Assembly: GCA_016292785.1 (NCBI GenBank)
Contig: JAEDFL010000050.1
Coordinates: 1-12,999, forward strand
DNA length: 12,999 nucleotides
Reading direction: 5' to 3'
Source: Clostridiaceae bacterium
GTDB lineage: Bacteria; Bacillota; Clostridia; Oscillospirales; Acutalibacteraceae
The translations under genes were made by a program, and so were the position numbers. Each line of letters opens with the position of its first letter. Position 1 is the stretch's first letter. Shown here in pieces: positions 6,322 through 12,988 of the stretch. The notes beneath the pieces were generated by a model that was not told the origin of the DNA, did not search any database, and saw nothing but the letters and a program-made list of their open reading frames with translations.

Positions 6322-6359
6322 GGGGTTGTCGCTTAGTGCGGCAACCCCATTATTGATAT
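6322..6359. terminator. Bidirectional intrinsic terminator between convergent genes
   Basis: The 11-bp stem GGGGTTGTCGC (6322-6332) pairs with GCGGCAACCCC (6338-6348), including one G-T pair, with a 5-base loop. T-rich sequence follows on the plus side (TTCTTTTATTTT, through about 6370), and CTTTTTATC follows on the minus side. It serves the transporter gene on the plus strand and the radical SAM unit on the minus strand. Confidence 0.85.
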
Positions 6360-6363
6360 TCTT

Positions 6364-6966
6364 TTATTTTATCAGCTCTCTGACTCTGAGCGGTATGCCC
6401 ATCTCATCGGCGATTTTCTGACATTCGGCAATCTCGTCCTTTGTGATAATGTCAACGACCGTGAACTTGATCTTAGGAATGTACTTCTTGCAGTCCTCGG
6501 AAAATTTCAACAGGGCAGGAAATGCGTCCTCTCCGAAGCGTGAACGTGTAACCTCGTGGTAACGCTTTGCATTCGGAGCGTTGAGACTTATAGAGATAGA
6601 ATCCACAATTCCTTCAAGCAGCTTTGCGGTCTCCTTTCCGTTGATAAGGTCGCTCAGACCGTTGGTGTTCAGACGGATTTTCAGGCCGTGTTTTTCCTTG
6701 AGATACCTTGCGCTTGCAATAAGATTGTCGAGCGCCTGAGTGGGTTCTCCGTAGCCGCAGAAAACGACCTCGGAAAACGGCGAAAAGTCGAATTTGTCGA
6801 TCTCATCTTTGATCTCGTCAAAGGTGGGATCTTTTTTCAGCCACAGCGATTCGGCAGAGCCGAGACCGTCCCCGTTGCTTCTGATGCAGAAAACGCAGGA
6901 GCAGGGGCACTTGTTTGTGATGTTCATATATACGCTGTCGCCGTAGGTGTAAACAATATCAGCCAT
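6364..6966 (-). CDS. Short radical SAM enzyme paired with an ECF-S-like membrane protein
   Basis: A 200-residue radical SAM protein expected to bind a 4Fe-4S cluster and cleave S-adenosylmethionine. The cluster motif is C20-x3-C24-x2-C27, with a further cysteine at 22. CGYGEPT (70-76) is the GGE-like SAM-binding strand, and LNTNGL (99-104) and ISISLNAP (124-131) are further barrel strands. At 200 residues it is short, with no SPASM or other extra Fe-S domain, similar in form to TatD-linked and TIGR04100-type radical SAM proteins (from memory). The start codon is two bases after the stop of the membrane-protein gene, with GAGG inside that gene's end, so the two are surely co-expressed. I recall such radical SAM genes paired with TIGR04002-type membrane proteins in Clostridia. 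The substrate is unknown; a cofactor or vitamin-like compound is a guess. Confidence 0.85.
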   Translation of the reverse strand: MADIVYTYGDSVYMNITNKCPCSCVFCIRSNGDGLGSAESLWLKKDPTFDEIKDEIDKFDFSPFSEVVFCGYGEPTQALDNLIASARYLKEKHGLKIRLNTNGLSDLINGKETAKLLEGIVDSISISLNAPNAKRYHEVTRSRFGEDAFPALLKFSEDCKKYIPKIKFTVVDIITKDEIAECQKIADEMGIPLRVRELIK

Positions 6967-6968
6967 AA

Positions 6969-7523
6969 TTAAAACTTCCTCATTCTGTCTTTAATATTTG
7001 CCTTGTCGAGGGCTGCGGAAAGCGCAATGTAGAGAATTCCGCTGGAAACTGCCTGAATGGCGTTGCCGAGGAATGTGTTCGTTGCGCCAACCCATGACGG
7101 AATACTGAAAAAATAATCCTTGAAATTGCCCGATTCGAGTGCAAGGATGAATACCTCCGCAATATAGTATCCGACGATAGTGATAACTGCGGCGACGAAA
7201 ACACCGACAATATTTCTCTTGCAAAGGAGCTTCTTAGCCTTGTTGGTGAAGCACAAAACCAAAGCCGCCTTGATGATGAATGTCGGTATGATATACATTG
7301 TGTATCCGCCGAGAGCGTCCGAGAGTGCGGCGCCGATTCCTGCGCTGACTGCGGCAATGGGAGTGGGAAGAATACTTGCACAAAGATAAATCATTGAATC
7401 GCCGATGTGCATATATCCGTTGTAGGTCGGAATTTTAACGTAATAAGTCAAAACAGTTGTAAGAGCCGCAAAAAGAGCCGCCAAAACAATCTGCCTGAGT
7501 GTTGACTTGCTGTCCTGTTTCAT
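6969..7523 (-). CDS. ECF transporter S-component-like membrane protein (TIGR04002-like)
   Basis: A 184-residue protein with about six membrane helices (near 11-29, 41-57, 58-75, 76-93, 104-124 and 150-172). The N-terminal LRQIVLAALFAALTTVLTY (9-27) and the HIGDSMIYL motif (39-47), followed by a Gly/Ala-rich helix ending GAALSDALGGY (64-74), are typical of vitamin-binding S components of energy-coupling-factor transporters. No ATPase or T component lies nearby, so it would use shared ECF modules encoded elsewhere, or act alone. AGGAGG precedes the ATG, and a consensus promoter lies at 7556-7584. The predicted leader is only about 25 bases, leaving no room for a riboswitch, so its substrate cannot be inferred that way. 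It is linked to the radical SAM gene two bases downstream. Confidence 0.8.
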   Translation of the reverse strand: MKQDSKSTLRQIVLAALFAALTTVLTYYVKIPTYNGYMHIGDSMIYLCASILPTPIAAVSAGIGAALSDALGGYTMYIIPTFIIKAALVLCFTNKAKKLLCKRNIVGVFVAAVITIVGYYIAEVFILALESGNFKDYFFSIPSWVGATNTFLGNAIQAVSSGILYIALSAALDKANIKDRMRKF

Positions 7524-7555
7524 TTATTTGCCTCCTGTTTGTTAACATCTTATAT

Positions 7556-7584
7556 ATTATAGTTAGTCGGTGATGAAAAGTCAA
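7556..7584 (-). promoter_or_regulatory. Sigma-A promoter of the ECF-S-like/radical SAM unit
   Basis: On the minus strand TTGACT (7584-7579) and TATAAT (7561-7556) are spaced by 17 bases. The expected start near 7549 gives a leader of about 25 bases before the ATG at 7523. Confidence 0.8.
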
Positions 7585-7631
7585 CAAAAAAATATATATC
7601 TGATTATGCAATATCGACAAGCATTGAACTG

Positions 7632-7660
7632 TTGAAAAAATCAATGTTTTGTGATATACT
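7632..7660 (+). promoter_or_regulatory. Sigma-A promoter of the cohesin-like/MBL unit
   Basis: TTGAAA (7632-7637) and TATACT (7655-7660) with a 17-base spacer. It is divergent from the promoter at 7556-7584, with about 48 bases between the two -35 boxes. The predicted leader is about 50-55 bases and contains the hairpin at 7667-7700. Confidence 0.75.
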
Positions 7661-7666
7661 TGCTTT

Positions 7667-7700
7667 GACAGGGCGGAATGTATTTCTGTTTCCGCTTGTC
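7667..7700 (+). promoter_or_regulatory. Leader hairpin before the cohesin-like gene
   Basis: GACA (7667-7670) and GCGGAA (7673-7678) pair with TTCCGC (7690-7695) and TGTC (7697-7700), with a small internal bulge and an 11-base loop. It fills most of the short 5' leader and ends four bases before the ribosome binding site (ACGGAGG, 7704-7710). It may protect the mRNA 5' end or tune translation. It matches no riboswitch class I know. Confidence 0.4.
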
Positions 7701-7719
7701 TGAACGGAGGTTGATTATT

Positions 7720-8529
7720 ATGAAAAGAATTATTTCCATATTTGTGACGGCCGTTATCGCAATGTCGCTCTGCGTTGCGGCTTTTGCGGCGGATAGCGCA
7801 AAGTTTGCCGTGAATGTAGTTTCGGAAAACGATACTAAGGCTGTGGTTTCAATCGACTATGAGGGCGGCTTGGCTTTTAACTGCCTTGATTTTGATGTTG
7901 AGCTTTCCGACCGTGTCAGCGTGACAAACTGTGACAGCGGCGCAGGACTCAGAAACTTCAAGATTTATGTCGGCGATCTCAATACGGGTGACGCTACGGT
8001 TTCAAGCTTCAACGACCAATCAAATCCGATTAAATTCACCTTTGCCACAACCGTTGCTTTCAAAGCGGAAAACGGCAAGGATCTTCTCACGATTACCTTA
8101 AAGAAAAATTCGGCAGATAAGCTGACCTCAAAGGACGTCAAGCTGACCGTCACGAACTGCGGAGTCAGCGGAAGCGATTCGTCAACCGTAACCGATATCA
8201 AGAGCACCGCTATTCAGATAGGCAACGAGACGGGCGAAGTAACTGCCGCCGCTCCCGGACAGGCAGGCACAGCTTCACCCAAAACAACTGCGGCTTCCGC
8301 AACAACCGAGGTTACTACCGTAAATGACGGCGAAACAACAACAGCCGAGGACACCAAGACCGACAGCGAGGACAGGGAGCTGACTCCGGAAACCGAAGAA
8401 GCAAAAAATAGCACAGCGGACAAAAAGAAGATCGTTATCATTGCCGCACTTGCGGCGGCTACGCTTGCGGTCATTGTTGCGGCTGTCGTTTATATAGTTC
8501 ATAAAACCAAAAACAGTACGGTGGAATAA
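7720..8529 (+). CDS. Membrane-anchored surface protein with a cohesin-like domain
   Basis: A 269-residue exported protein. It has a signal peptide (1-23, cleavage likely after AFA), a beta-rich domain (about 27-168), a Thr/Glu/Ala-rich linker (170-233) and a C-terminal membrane helix (237-260) with a short charged tail. The beta domain resembles cohesin or related carbohydrate-binding folds: alternating hydrophobic strands such as AVVSIDYEGG (41-50), FDVELSDRVSV (58-68), the TFATTVAFKA strand (107-116) and DLLTITLKK (121-129). The similarity is weak, and I cannot see a dockerin partner. A helix anchor instead of an LPXTG sortase signal is unusual for a cohesin protein. The start at 7720 is preceded by ACGGAGG; a longer frame from 7678 would begin before the signal peptide with no such site. 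The MBL gene follows after one base. Confidence 0.75.
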   Translation: MKRIISIFVTAVIAMSLCVAAFAADSAKFAVNVVSENDTKAVVSIDYEGGLAFNCLDFDVELSDRVSVTNCDSGAGLRNFKIYVGDLNTGDATVSSFNDQSNPIKFTFATTVAFKAENGKDLLTITLKKNSADKLTSKDVKLTVTNCGVSGSDSSTVTDIKSTAIQIGNETGEVTAAAPGQAGTASPKTTAASATTEVTTVNDGETTTAEDTKTDSEDRELTPETEEAKNSTADKKKIVIIAALAAATLAVIVAAVVYIVHKTKNSTVE

Positions 8530-8530
8530 T

Positions 8531-9850
8531 ATGTTTTTTCTAAACTCTGATATTGATTTTGCCGGGAACAGATATCCTGAGATATATGACTGCCGTGAAA
8601 ACTGCCGAATGGCGGTATACACAGACACGAACATCGGCGAAACGGAAGACCGGATAGAAAAGCTCTGCAAAAACGGCTTTTCTGTCGTTCGCAAAAATGA
8701 AATTGCCGGCAACAAGTTCTTTCTCCTTGAAAAAGACGGAATGAATATAACGGCATATTTTACTCCCTGCGACTCAACTTTGAGAGTGACGGCAGGCGAA
8801 AATCCTGTTCCGTACTGCGGCGAACCCTGCTGTGAGGGTGACGGAGAAACGGTTTTCTATGCCTTTGAGAACGACCACACCTATATCGACTGCGGAATGT
8901 GCCTTTTGGTGCAGTGCCCGGATAACAGCTTTTTCGTGGTGGACAGCGGACATTATTTCCAGTTCAACGACAACGACAGGATCCACAAATTTATGCGTGA
9001 CAGAACTCCGAAAGGGGAAAAGATCGTTGTCAACGGCTGGCTGATAACTCACGCACATACCGATCACATTTCCAAGCTGATGGATTTTCTGAAATACAAC
9101 TGTGACGATGTTGTGATTGAGGGGTTTTATTCAAACCTGATTGATCCGAAATACGATGCCGAGGGCAACTGGGATATTGAGGAGATTCTGATTTCCGAGA
9201 AGCTGTTCAGACAGCTTGAAGCCCTTGACGTTCCGAAATACAAGCTCCATTCGGGTATGCGGTTCACGGTGAGAAATCTCAGCTTTGACGTGCTTTGTAC
9301 CCACGAGGATATTTTTCCTCAGAGGATAAAAGATTATAACGATTCCTCCTGTGCCGTGATGATGACGGCTTGCGGAACACGGGTGTTCATTCCCGGCGAT
9401 TGCTCGGCTCTTGCGAGTGCCGTTATGGAGGCTCGGTATGGCGAAAGCCTGAAATGCGATGTTGTTCAGGTCGCCCACCACGGACATTTCGGACTTTCAA
9501 AGAACGCATATGAGCTTCTTTCTCCGAGGGTAGCCGTGTTCCCGATTACAAGAATCAAGTTTGACGAAGAATATCCGAGGCTTGAAGCGAACAGGCGGCT
9601 TATCGAGCTTGCGGAAAAATACTATATCACCTCGGACGGTACGGTCTGTATTCCTCTGCCGCTTGATATTGAAAGGATAACGACCTTGCCCGACGAAACC
9701 TTTGAGGATTTCGCAAAGATCAAAAATCAGTGGGGCTATGCATACACAGATGAAAGACAGCAGGAGCTTTTCGATATTTATTTAAAGAACGGCGGCAATC
9801 TTGACAAAGAGGTATTGCCTGTTCGGCGGGAAGGCTTTTCCCTTCGATAA
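8531..9850 (+). CDS. Metallo-beta-lactamase-fold hydrolase with Cys-rich N-terminal region
   Basis: A 439-residue protein without signal peptide, so probably cytoplasmic. The MBL core starts near residue 115. It has HAHTDH (174-179), the classic zinc ligand motif, then DSSCAVMMTACGTRVFIPGD (271-290, ligand D290) and VAHHGHFG (314-321), as in ComEC-like and other DNA- or small-molecule-acting MBL proteins. The first 115 residues form a separate region I do not recognise; together with the start of the core it carries ten cysteines before residue 130 (21, 25, 46, 80, 96, 100, 101, 121, 124, 129). The ATG lies one base after the upstream stop with only a weak GGTGG site, so translation is probably coupled to the surface-protein gene. 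A nuclease or phosphoesterase role is possible; the substrate is unknown. Confidence 0.85.
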   Translation: MFFLNSDIDFAGNRYPEIYDCRENCRMAVYTDTNIGETEDRIEKLCKNGFSVVRKNEIAGNKFFLLEKDGMNITAYFTPCDSTLRVTAGENPVPYCGEPCCEGDGETVFYAFENDHTYIDCGMCLLVQCPDNSFFVVDSGHYFQFNDNDRIHKFMRDRTPKGEKIVVNGWLITHAHTDHISKLMDFLKYNCDDVVIEGFYSNLIDPKYDAEGNWDIEEILISEKLFRQLEALDVPKYKLHSGMRFTVRNLSFDVLCTHEDIFPQRIKDYNDSSCAVMMTACGTRVFIPGDCSALASAVMEARYGESLKCDVVQVAHHGHFGLSKNAYELLSPRVAVFPITRIKFDEEYPRLEANRRLIELAEKYYITSDGTVCIPLPLDIERITTLPDETFEDFAKIKNQWGYAYTDERQQELFDIYLKNGGNLDKEVLPVRREGFSLR

Positions 9851-9860
9851 ACTTAAAAAA

Positions 9861-9895
9861 TGACTGCAAGCCTAAAAAGGTTTGCAGTCATTTTA
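9861..9895. terminator. Bidirectional intrinsic terminator
   Basis: A 13-bp stem: TGACTGCAAGCCT (9861-9873) pairs with AGGTTTGCAGTCA (9878-9890), including one G-T pair, with an AAAA loop. TTTTATTCTT follows on the plus strand and TTTTTTAAG on the minus strand. It lies between the MBL gene (plus) and the DivIVA-like gene (minus), ending both. Confidence 0.9.
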
Positions 9896-9903
9896 TTCTT
9901 CGA

Positions 9904-10392
9904 CTATAACTCAAAATTTTTCTCGTTTTTTGTATCGCTCCCGTCGGAAACGGGGATTGAATCAATTTGCTTTGAAAGCTCGGAAAGCTCAGACTTGAGG
10001 CTGTCTGCCGATTGGGAAACCTCCGTTAAACCTTTGAGCAGAGAGGGGAGCTTGCGTTCTGCGGCATTGATATAGCGACCTGTTTCGTCGGTGATTTTCA
10101 AAACCTCGTTGTGAGCGTCGGTGAATTTTTTTGCCGAATAGGAAATGCTGTCAATATCGGATTTGCTTTCTTCTTCATCAAAGGACTTGATTCTCTGTCT
10201 CAGCGTTTTTGCATATTCCTCTTTTTGACACAGGGTTGCTTTAAGCTCGTCAATCTCCCTGCGAAGCTCAGCAATGTCCTCTTTTGCCGCCGCCTTTTCA
10301 CATTCGGCAGAAAGCTCGTCAAGATATCGGTCAACCTGCTGTTTGTCAAAACCGCCTACGGCTCTTGTGCGGATAGGAACATTATTGCCCAT
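9904..10392 (-). CDS. Small DivIVA-like coiled-coil protein
   Basis: A 162-residue soluble protein. Residues 8-26 contain VGGFDKQQVDRYLDEL, which resembles the N-terminal membrane-curvature-binding segment of DivIVA/GpsB proteins (FxxxxVDxYLD pattern). A long charged coiled coil follows (about 27-72), then a middle section (80-115) and a second predicted coiled coil (118-146), ending in a polar tail. DivIVA proteins mark the division site or poles in Gram-positive bacteria, and this one could recruit a wall or division factor. It is shorter than typical DivIVA, and the call rests on the N-terminal motif plus heptads. GGAGG precedes the ATG by about nine bases. It is single-gene, with its own promoter (10423-10451) and a terminator at 9861-9890. 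Other coiled-coil scaffolds cannot be excluded. Confidence 0.7.
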   Translation of the reverse strand: MGNNVPIRTRAVGGFDKQQVDRYLDELSAECEKAAAKEDIAELRREIDELKATLCQKEEYAKTLRQRIKSFDEEESKSDIDSISYSAKKFTDAHNEVLKITDETGRYINAAERKLPSLLKGLTEVSQSADSLKSELSELSKQIDSIPVSDGSDTKNEKNFEL

Positions 10393-10422
10393 AAATTCGC
10401 CTCCGATCGTTTCTTTATAACA

Positions 10423-10451
10423 ATAATAACATAAATAATTAGATTTTGCAA
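10423..10451 (-). promoter_or_regulatory. Sigma-A promoter of the DivIVA-like gene
   Basis: On the minus strand TTGCAA (10451-10446) and TATTAT (10428-10423) with a 17-base spacer. The -35 box is a weak match, the -10 box a good one. The leader to the ATG is about 25 bases. Confidence 0.6.
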
Positions 10452-10478
10452 TCGCTCAAAATCAGATAATTAAAACTA

Positions 10479-10507
10479 TTGCACAAACAGACGAAAAATG
10501 ATATAAT
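10479..10507 (+). promoter_or_regulatory. Sigma-A promoter of the nucleotide-sugar operon
   Basis: TTGCAC (10479-10484) and TATAAT (10502-10507) with a 17-base spacer. The expected start near 10514 gives a leader of about 44 bases, AT-rich and without a clear hairpin, to the ATG at 10558. It is divergent from the promoter at 10423-10451. Confidence 0.7.
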
Positions 10508-10557
10508 TAAATAAATATAATCGGATAATATCAGAAAAATTCAGGGAGGTCTGAATA

Positions 10558-11874
10558 ATGGGTTTATATGAGAAGATCATCAACGGTGAAGAAAAGCTTT
10601 CTTTGGTAGGTCTCGGCTATGTCGGACTTCCGATTGCCGTTGCGTTTTCAAAGAAGGTTGACGTTATCGGATTCGATATCAACAACCGCAAAATAGAAAC
10701 TTATAAAAACGGAATTGACCCGACAAAGGAGGTCGGCGACGAGGCGATCCGCCTTTGCAAGGTGGATTTCACGAGCGACGAAACAAAGCTCCGTGAAGCG
10801 AAGTTCCATATTGTTGCCGTGCCAACTCCCGTCAGATCGGACAAGGTTCCCGACCTTTCGCCCGTGATCGGTGCGAGCGAGGTTCTCGGACGCAACCTTA
10901 CAAAAGGCTCTGTGGTGGTTTACGAATCAACGGTCTATCCCGGTGTGACGGAGGATATCTGCGTGCCTATTCTTGAAAAAGAGTCGGGACTCAGGTGTGG
11001 AACTGATTTCAAGGTTGGCTATTCGCCCGAAAGAATCAATCCCGGCGACAAGAAGCACAGACTTGAGAATATAGTCAAGATCGTCAGCGGAATGGACGAC
11101 GATGCTCTTGAAACAATCGCAAATGTTTACGGACTTGTTATCGAAGCAGGTGTTTACCGTGCCGAAAGCATAAAGGTTGCCGAAGCGGCAAAGGTTATCG
11201 AAAACAGCCAGAGGGACATTAACATCGCCTTTGTAAATGAGCTTTCAATGATATTCAATAAAATGGGCATCGACACAAAAGCGGTTCTCAAGGCGGCAGG
11301 AACAAAGTGGAATTTCCTGAGCTTTGAACCCGGACTTGTCGGCGGTCACTGCATAGGAGTTGACCCGTATTACCTGACGTACAAGGCGGATCAGCTCGGA
11401 TATCACTCAAGAATAATTCTTGCGGGCAGACGTATAAACGACGGTATGGGCGCATACGTTGCTAAGGAGCTTGTCAAGAATATGATACACGCCGATGTCA
11501 GGGTGAAGGGTGCAAGGGTGCTTGTGCTTGGACTTACATTCAAGGGTAACTGCCCCGACACAAGAAACACAAAGGTCATTGATATCCTCAACGAGCTTCA
11601 GACTTACGAAATAACCACCTCCGTCTATGATCCGATTGCGGACGGGGACGAGGCAAAGAGGGAATACGGCATTGATCTCATTTCCAAAGATGAAATGAAG
11701 AATTTTGACGCTGTTATTGTTGCGGTGGATCACGATGTTTTCAAGGATTTCGGCGCAGACGATATTGTGGCTATGTATTCCGCCGAAAGCGGCAGTAAGG
11801 TATTCTTCGACGTAAAGGGTATTTACGACAAGGAAGAATTTGAAAACGCAGGCTTCAATTACTGGAGACTGTAA
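10558..11874 (+). CDS. UDP-N-acetylhexosamine 6-dehydrogenase (TviB/WbpO-like)
   Basis: A 438-residue NAD-dependent enzyme that oxidises C6 of a UDP-N-acetylhexosamine to the uronic acid. Family landmarks are all present: NAD-binding GLGYVG (18-23), VPTP (88-91), ESTVYPG (123-129), GYSPERINPGD (154-164), AKVIENSQRDINIAFVNE (211-228), the catalytic cysteine in GGHCIGVDPYYLT (262-274, C265) and GLTFKGNCPDTRN (325-337) of the C-terminal UDP-binding domain. The DPYYLTYKA and GRRINDGMG forms point to the TviB/WbpO group rather than UDP-glucose dehydrogenase. GGGAGG lies eight bases before the ATG. A WbpP/TviC-type epimerase gene follows after 23 bases, so together they should make UDP-GalNAc uronic acid for a capsule, teichuronic-type polymer or glycan. 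Whether epimerisation or oxidation comes first cannot be told. Confidence 0.93.
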   Translation: MGLYEKIINGEEKLSLVGLGYVGLPIAVAFSKKVDVIGFDINNRKIETYKNGIDPTKEVGDEAIRLCKVDFTSDETKLREAKFHIVAVPTPVRSDKVPDLSPVIGASEVLGRNLTKGSVVVYESTVYPGVTEDICVPILEKESGLRCGTDFKVGYSPERINPGDKKHRLENIVKIVSGMDDDALETIANVYGLVIEAGVYRAESIKVAEAAKVIENSQRDINIAFVNELSMIFNKMGIDTKAVLKAAGTKWNFLSFEPGLVGGHCIGVDPYYLTYKADQLGYHSRIILAGRRINDGMGAYVAKELVKNMIHADVRVKGARVLVLGLTFKGNCPDTRNTKVIDILNELQTYEITTSVYDPIADGDEAKREYGIDLISKDEMKNFDAVIVAVDHDVFKDFGADDIVAMYSAESGSKVFFDVKGIYDKEEFENAGFNYWRL

Positions 11875-11897
11875 TATTCCGAAAAAGGGATGAAAAT

Positions 11898-12872
11898 ATG
11901 GGCTATTCAAATTTATCATTTCCCGAAAATTCTGTATTTCTCGTAACGGGAGGCGCAGGATTTATCGGCTCAAACCTCTGTGAGGCTATACTGAAAATGG
12001 GTTACAAGGTCAGATGCCTTGACGATCTTTCAACAGGTAAGCAGGCGAACGTTGACCTCTTTCTTGATGATCCGAACTATACTTTTATCAAGGGCGATAT
12101 CAAGGATCTCGACACCTGTATGGCGGCTTGCGAGGGTGTTGACTATGTGCTCAATCAGGCGGCATGGGGAAGCGTTCCCAGAAGCATTGAAATGCCGCTT
12201 GTCTATGAAAGAAACAATATAATGGGTACGCTGAATATGATGGAGGCGGCAAGACAGCAGGGAGTTAAGAAATTTGTTTATGCCTCCAGCTCCTCGGTCT
12301 ACGGTGATCATCCCGTACTGCCGAAAAAGGAGGGGCAGGAGGGCAACCTGCTTTCTCCCTACGCTCTGACGAAGCGTGTTGACGAGGAGTTTGCGAAGCT
12401 TTACACAAAGCTTTACGGACTGGATACCTACGGAATGAGATATTTTAATGTTTTCGGCAGACGTCAGGATCCCGACGGAGCATATGCGGCGGTCATACCT
12501 AAGTTTATTAAGCAGCTGATGAATGACGAAGCTCCGACCATCAACGGCGACGGAATGCAGTCGAGAGATTTCACATACATTGAAAATGTAATCGAGGCTA
12601 ATCTCAAGGCTTGCCTTGCTTCGCATGAGGCGGCAGGTAATGTTTTCAATATTGCATACGGCGGACGTGAATATCTGATTGATATATATCACTCCTTGAC
12701 AAAGGCTCTCGGCAAGGATATCGAGCCGAAATTCGGTCCCGACAGGGCAGGGGATATCAAACATTCCAATGCCGATATTTCCAAGGCACGGGAAATGCTC
12801 GGCTATGATCCCGACTATGACTTTGATTCGGGACTGAAGCTTGCGATAGACTGGTATGTTGAAAATCTGTGA
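11898..12872 (+). CDS. NAD-dependent UDP-GlcNAc(A) 4-epimerase (WbpP/TviC-like)
   Basis: A 324-residue extended short-chain dehydrogenase/reductase that inverts C4 of UDP-GlcNAc or its uronic acid. It has TGGAGFIG (17-24) for NAD binding, DDLSTG (42-47), the active-site serine in ASSSSVYG (129-136), YALTK (155-159, catalytic Y155 and K159), NVFGRRQDPDGAYAAVIPKF (184-203) and GDGMQSRDFTYI (217-228). The last two are typical of WbpP/TviC-type epimerases acting on N-acetylated sugars. AAAGGGA (11884-11890) precedes the ATG. It shares an operon with the dehydrogenase. Length is normal for the family and nothing looks damaged. Downstream there is no terminator hairpin; the sequence runs into a 7-nt array, so the rest of the pathway is beyond the window or elsewhere. 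Confidence 0.93.
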   Translation: MGYSNLSFPENSVFLVTGGAGFIGSNLCEAILKMGYKVRCLDDLSTGKQANVDLFLDDPNYTFIKGDIKDLDTCMAACEGVDYVLNQAAWGSVPRSIEMPLVYERNNIMGTLNMMEAARQQGVKKFVYASSSSVYGDHPVLPKKEGQEGNLLSPYALTKRVDEEFAKLYTKLYGLDTYGMRYFNVFGRRQDPDGAYAAVIPKFIKQLMNDEAPTINGDGMQSRDFTYIENVIEANLKACLASHEAAGNVFNIAYGGREYLIDIYHSLTKALGKDIEPKFGPDRAGDIKHSNADISKAREMLGYDPDYDFDSGLKLAIDWYVENL

Positions 12873-12876
12873 GGGT

Positions 12877-12939
12877 ATGACAGATTTTAATTATTATTCG
12901 CTCCCGAAAGGTTTGCACAAATTAGATATTAGATTTTAG
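12877..12939 (+). other. Possible 20-codon ORF or cut-off gene start after the epimerase
   Basis: ATG at 12877 opens a 20-residue frame beginning MTDFNYYSLPKG and stopping in the TAG of a TAGANNT unit at 12937-12939. GAGGG lies only one base before the ATG, a poor spacing. It looks like the first codons of a further operon gene interrupted where the repeat array begins, but so short a frame can arise by chance. Positions 12873-12999 hold no other gene. Confidence 0.2.
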
Positions 12940-12957
12940 ACGTTAGACTTCAGACGG
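12923..12957 (+). repeat. TAGANNT 7-nt tandem array (5 units)
   Basis: Units are TAGATAT, TAGATTT, TAGACGT, TAGACTT and CAGACGG, exactly 7 bases each with no gaps. It is the best-preserved of three such arrays in the window. It lies 31 bases before sequence that looks like the outer end of another two-hairpin repeat (12989-12999). Confidence 0.75.
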
Positions 12958-12988
12958 TAAAACTTTAAAATTTGATGAAACTATGCAA

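Noticed and set aside
7524..7584. Riboswitch (for example preQ1 or thiamine) before the ECF-S-like gene
   Set aside because: The consensus promoter leaves only about 25 bases of leader, too short for a known riboswitch.
7678..7719. Longer start for the cohesin-like protein
   Set aside because: It would put 14 residues before a standard signal peptide and start inside the leader hairpin; ACGGAGG serves the ATG at 7720.
12030..12764. Long 244-codon open frame on the minus strand
   Set aside because: It lies wholly inside the epimerase gene, which has all family motifs; the antisense translation shows no recognisable domain.
12923..12957. CRISPR array
   Set aside because: The repeat period is 7 bases with no spacers, and no cas genes are present.
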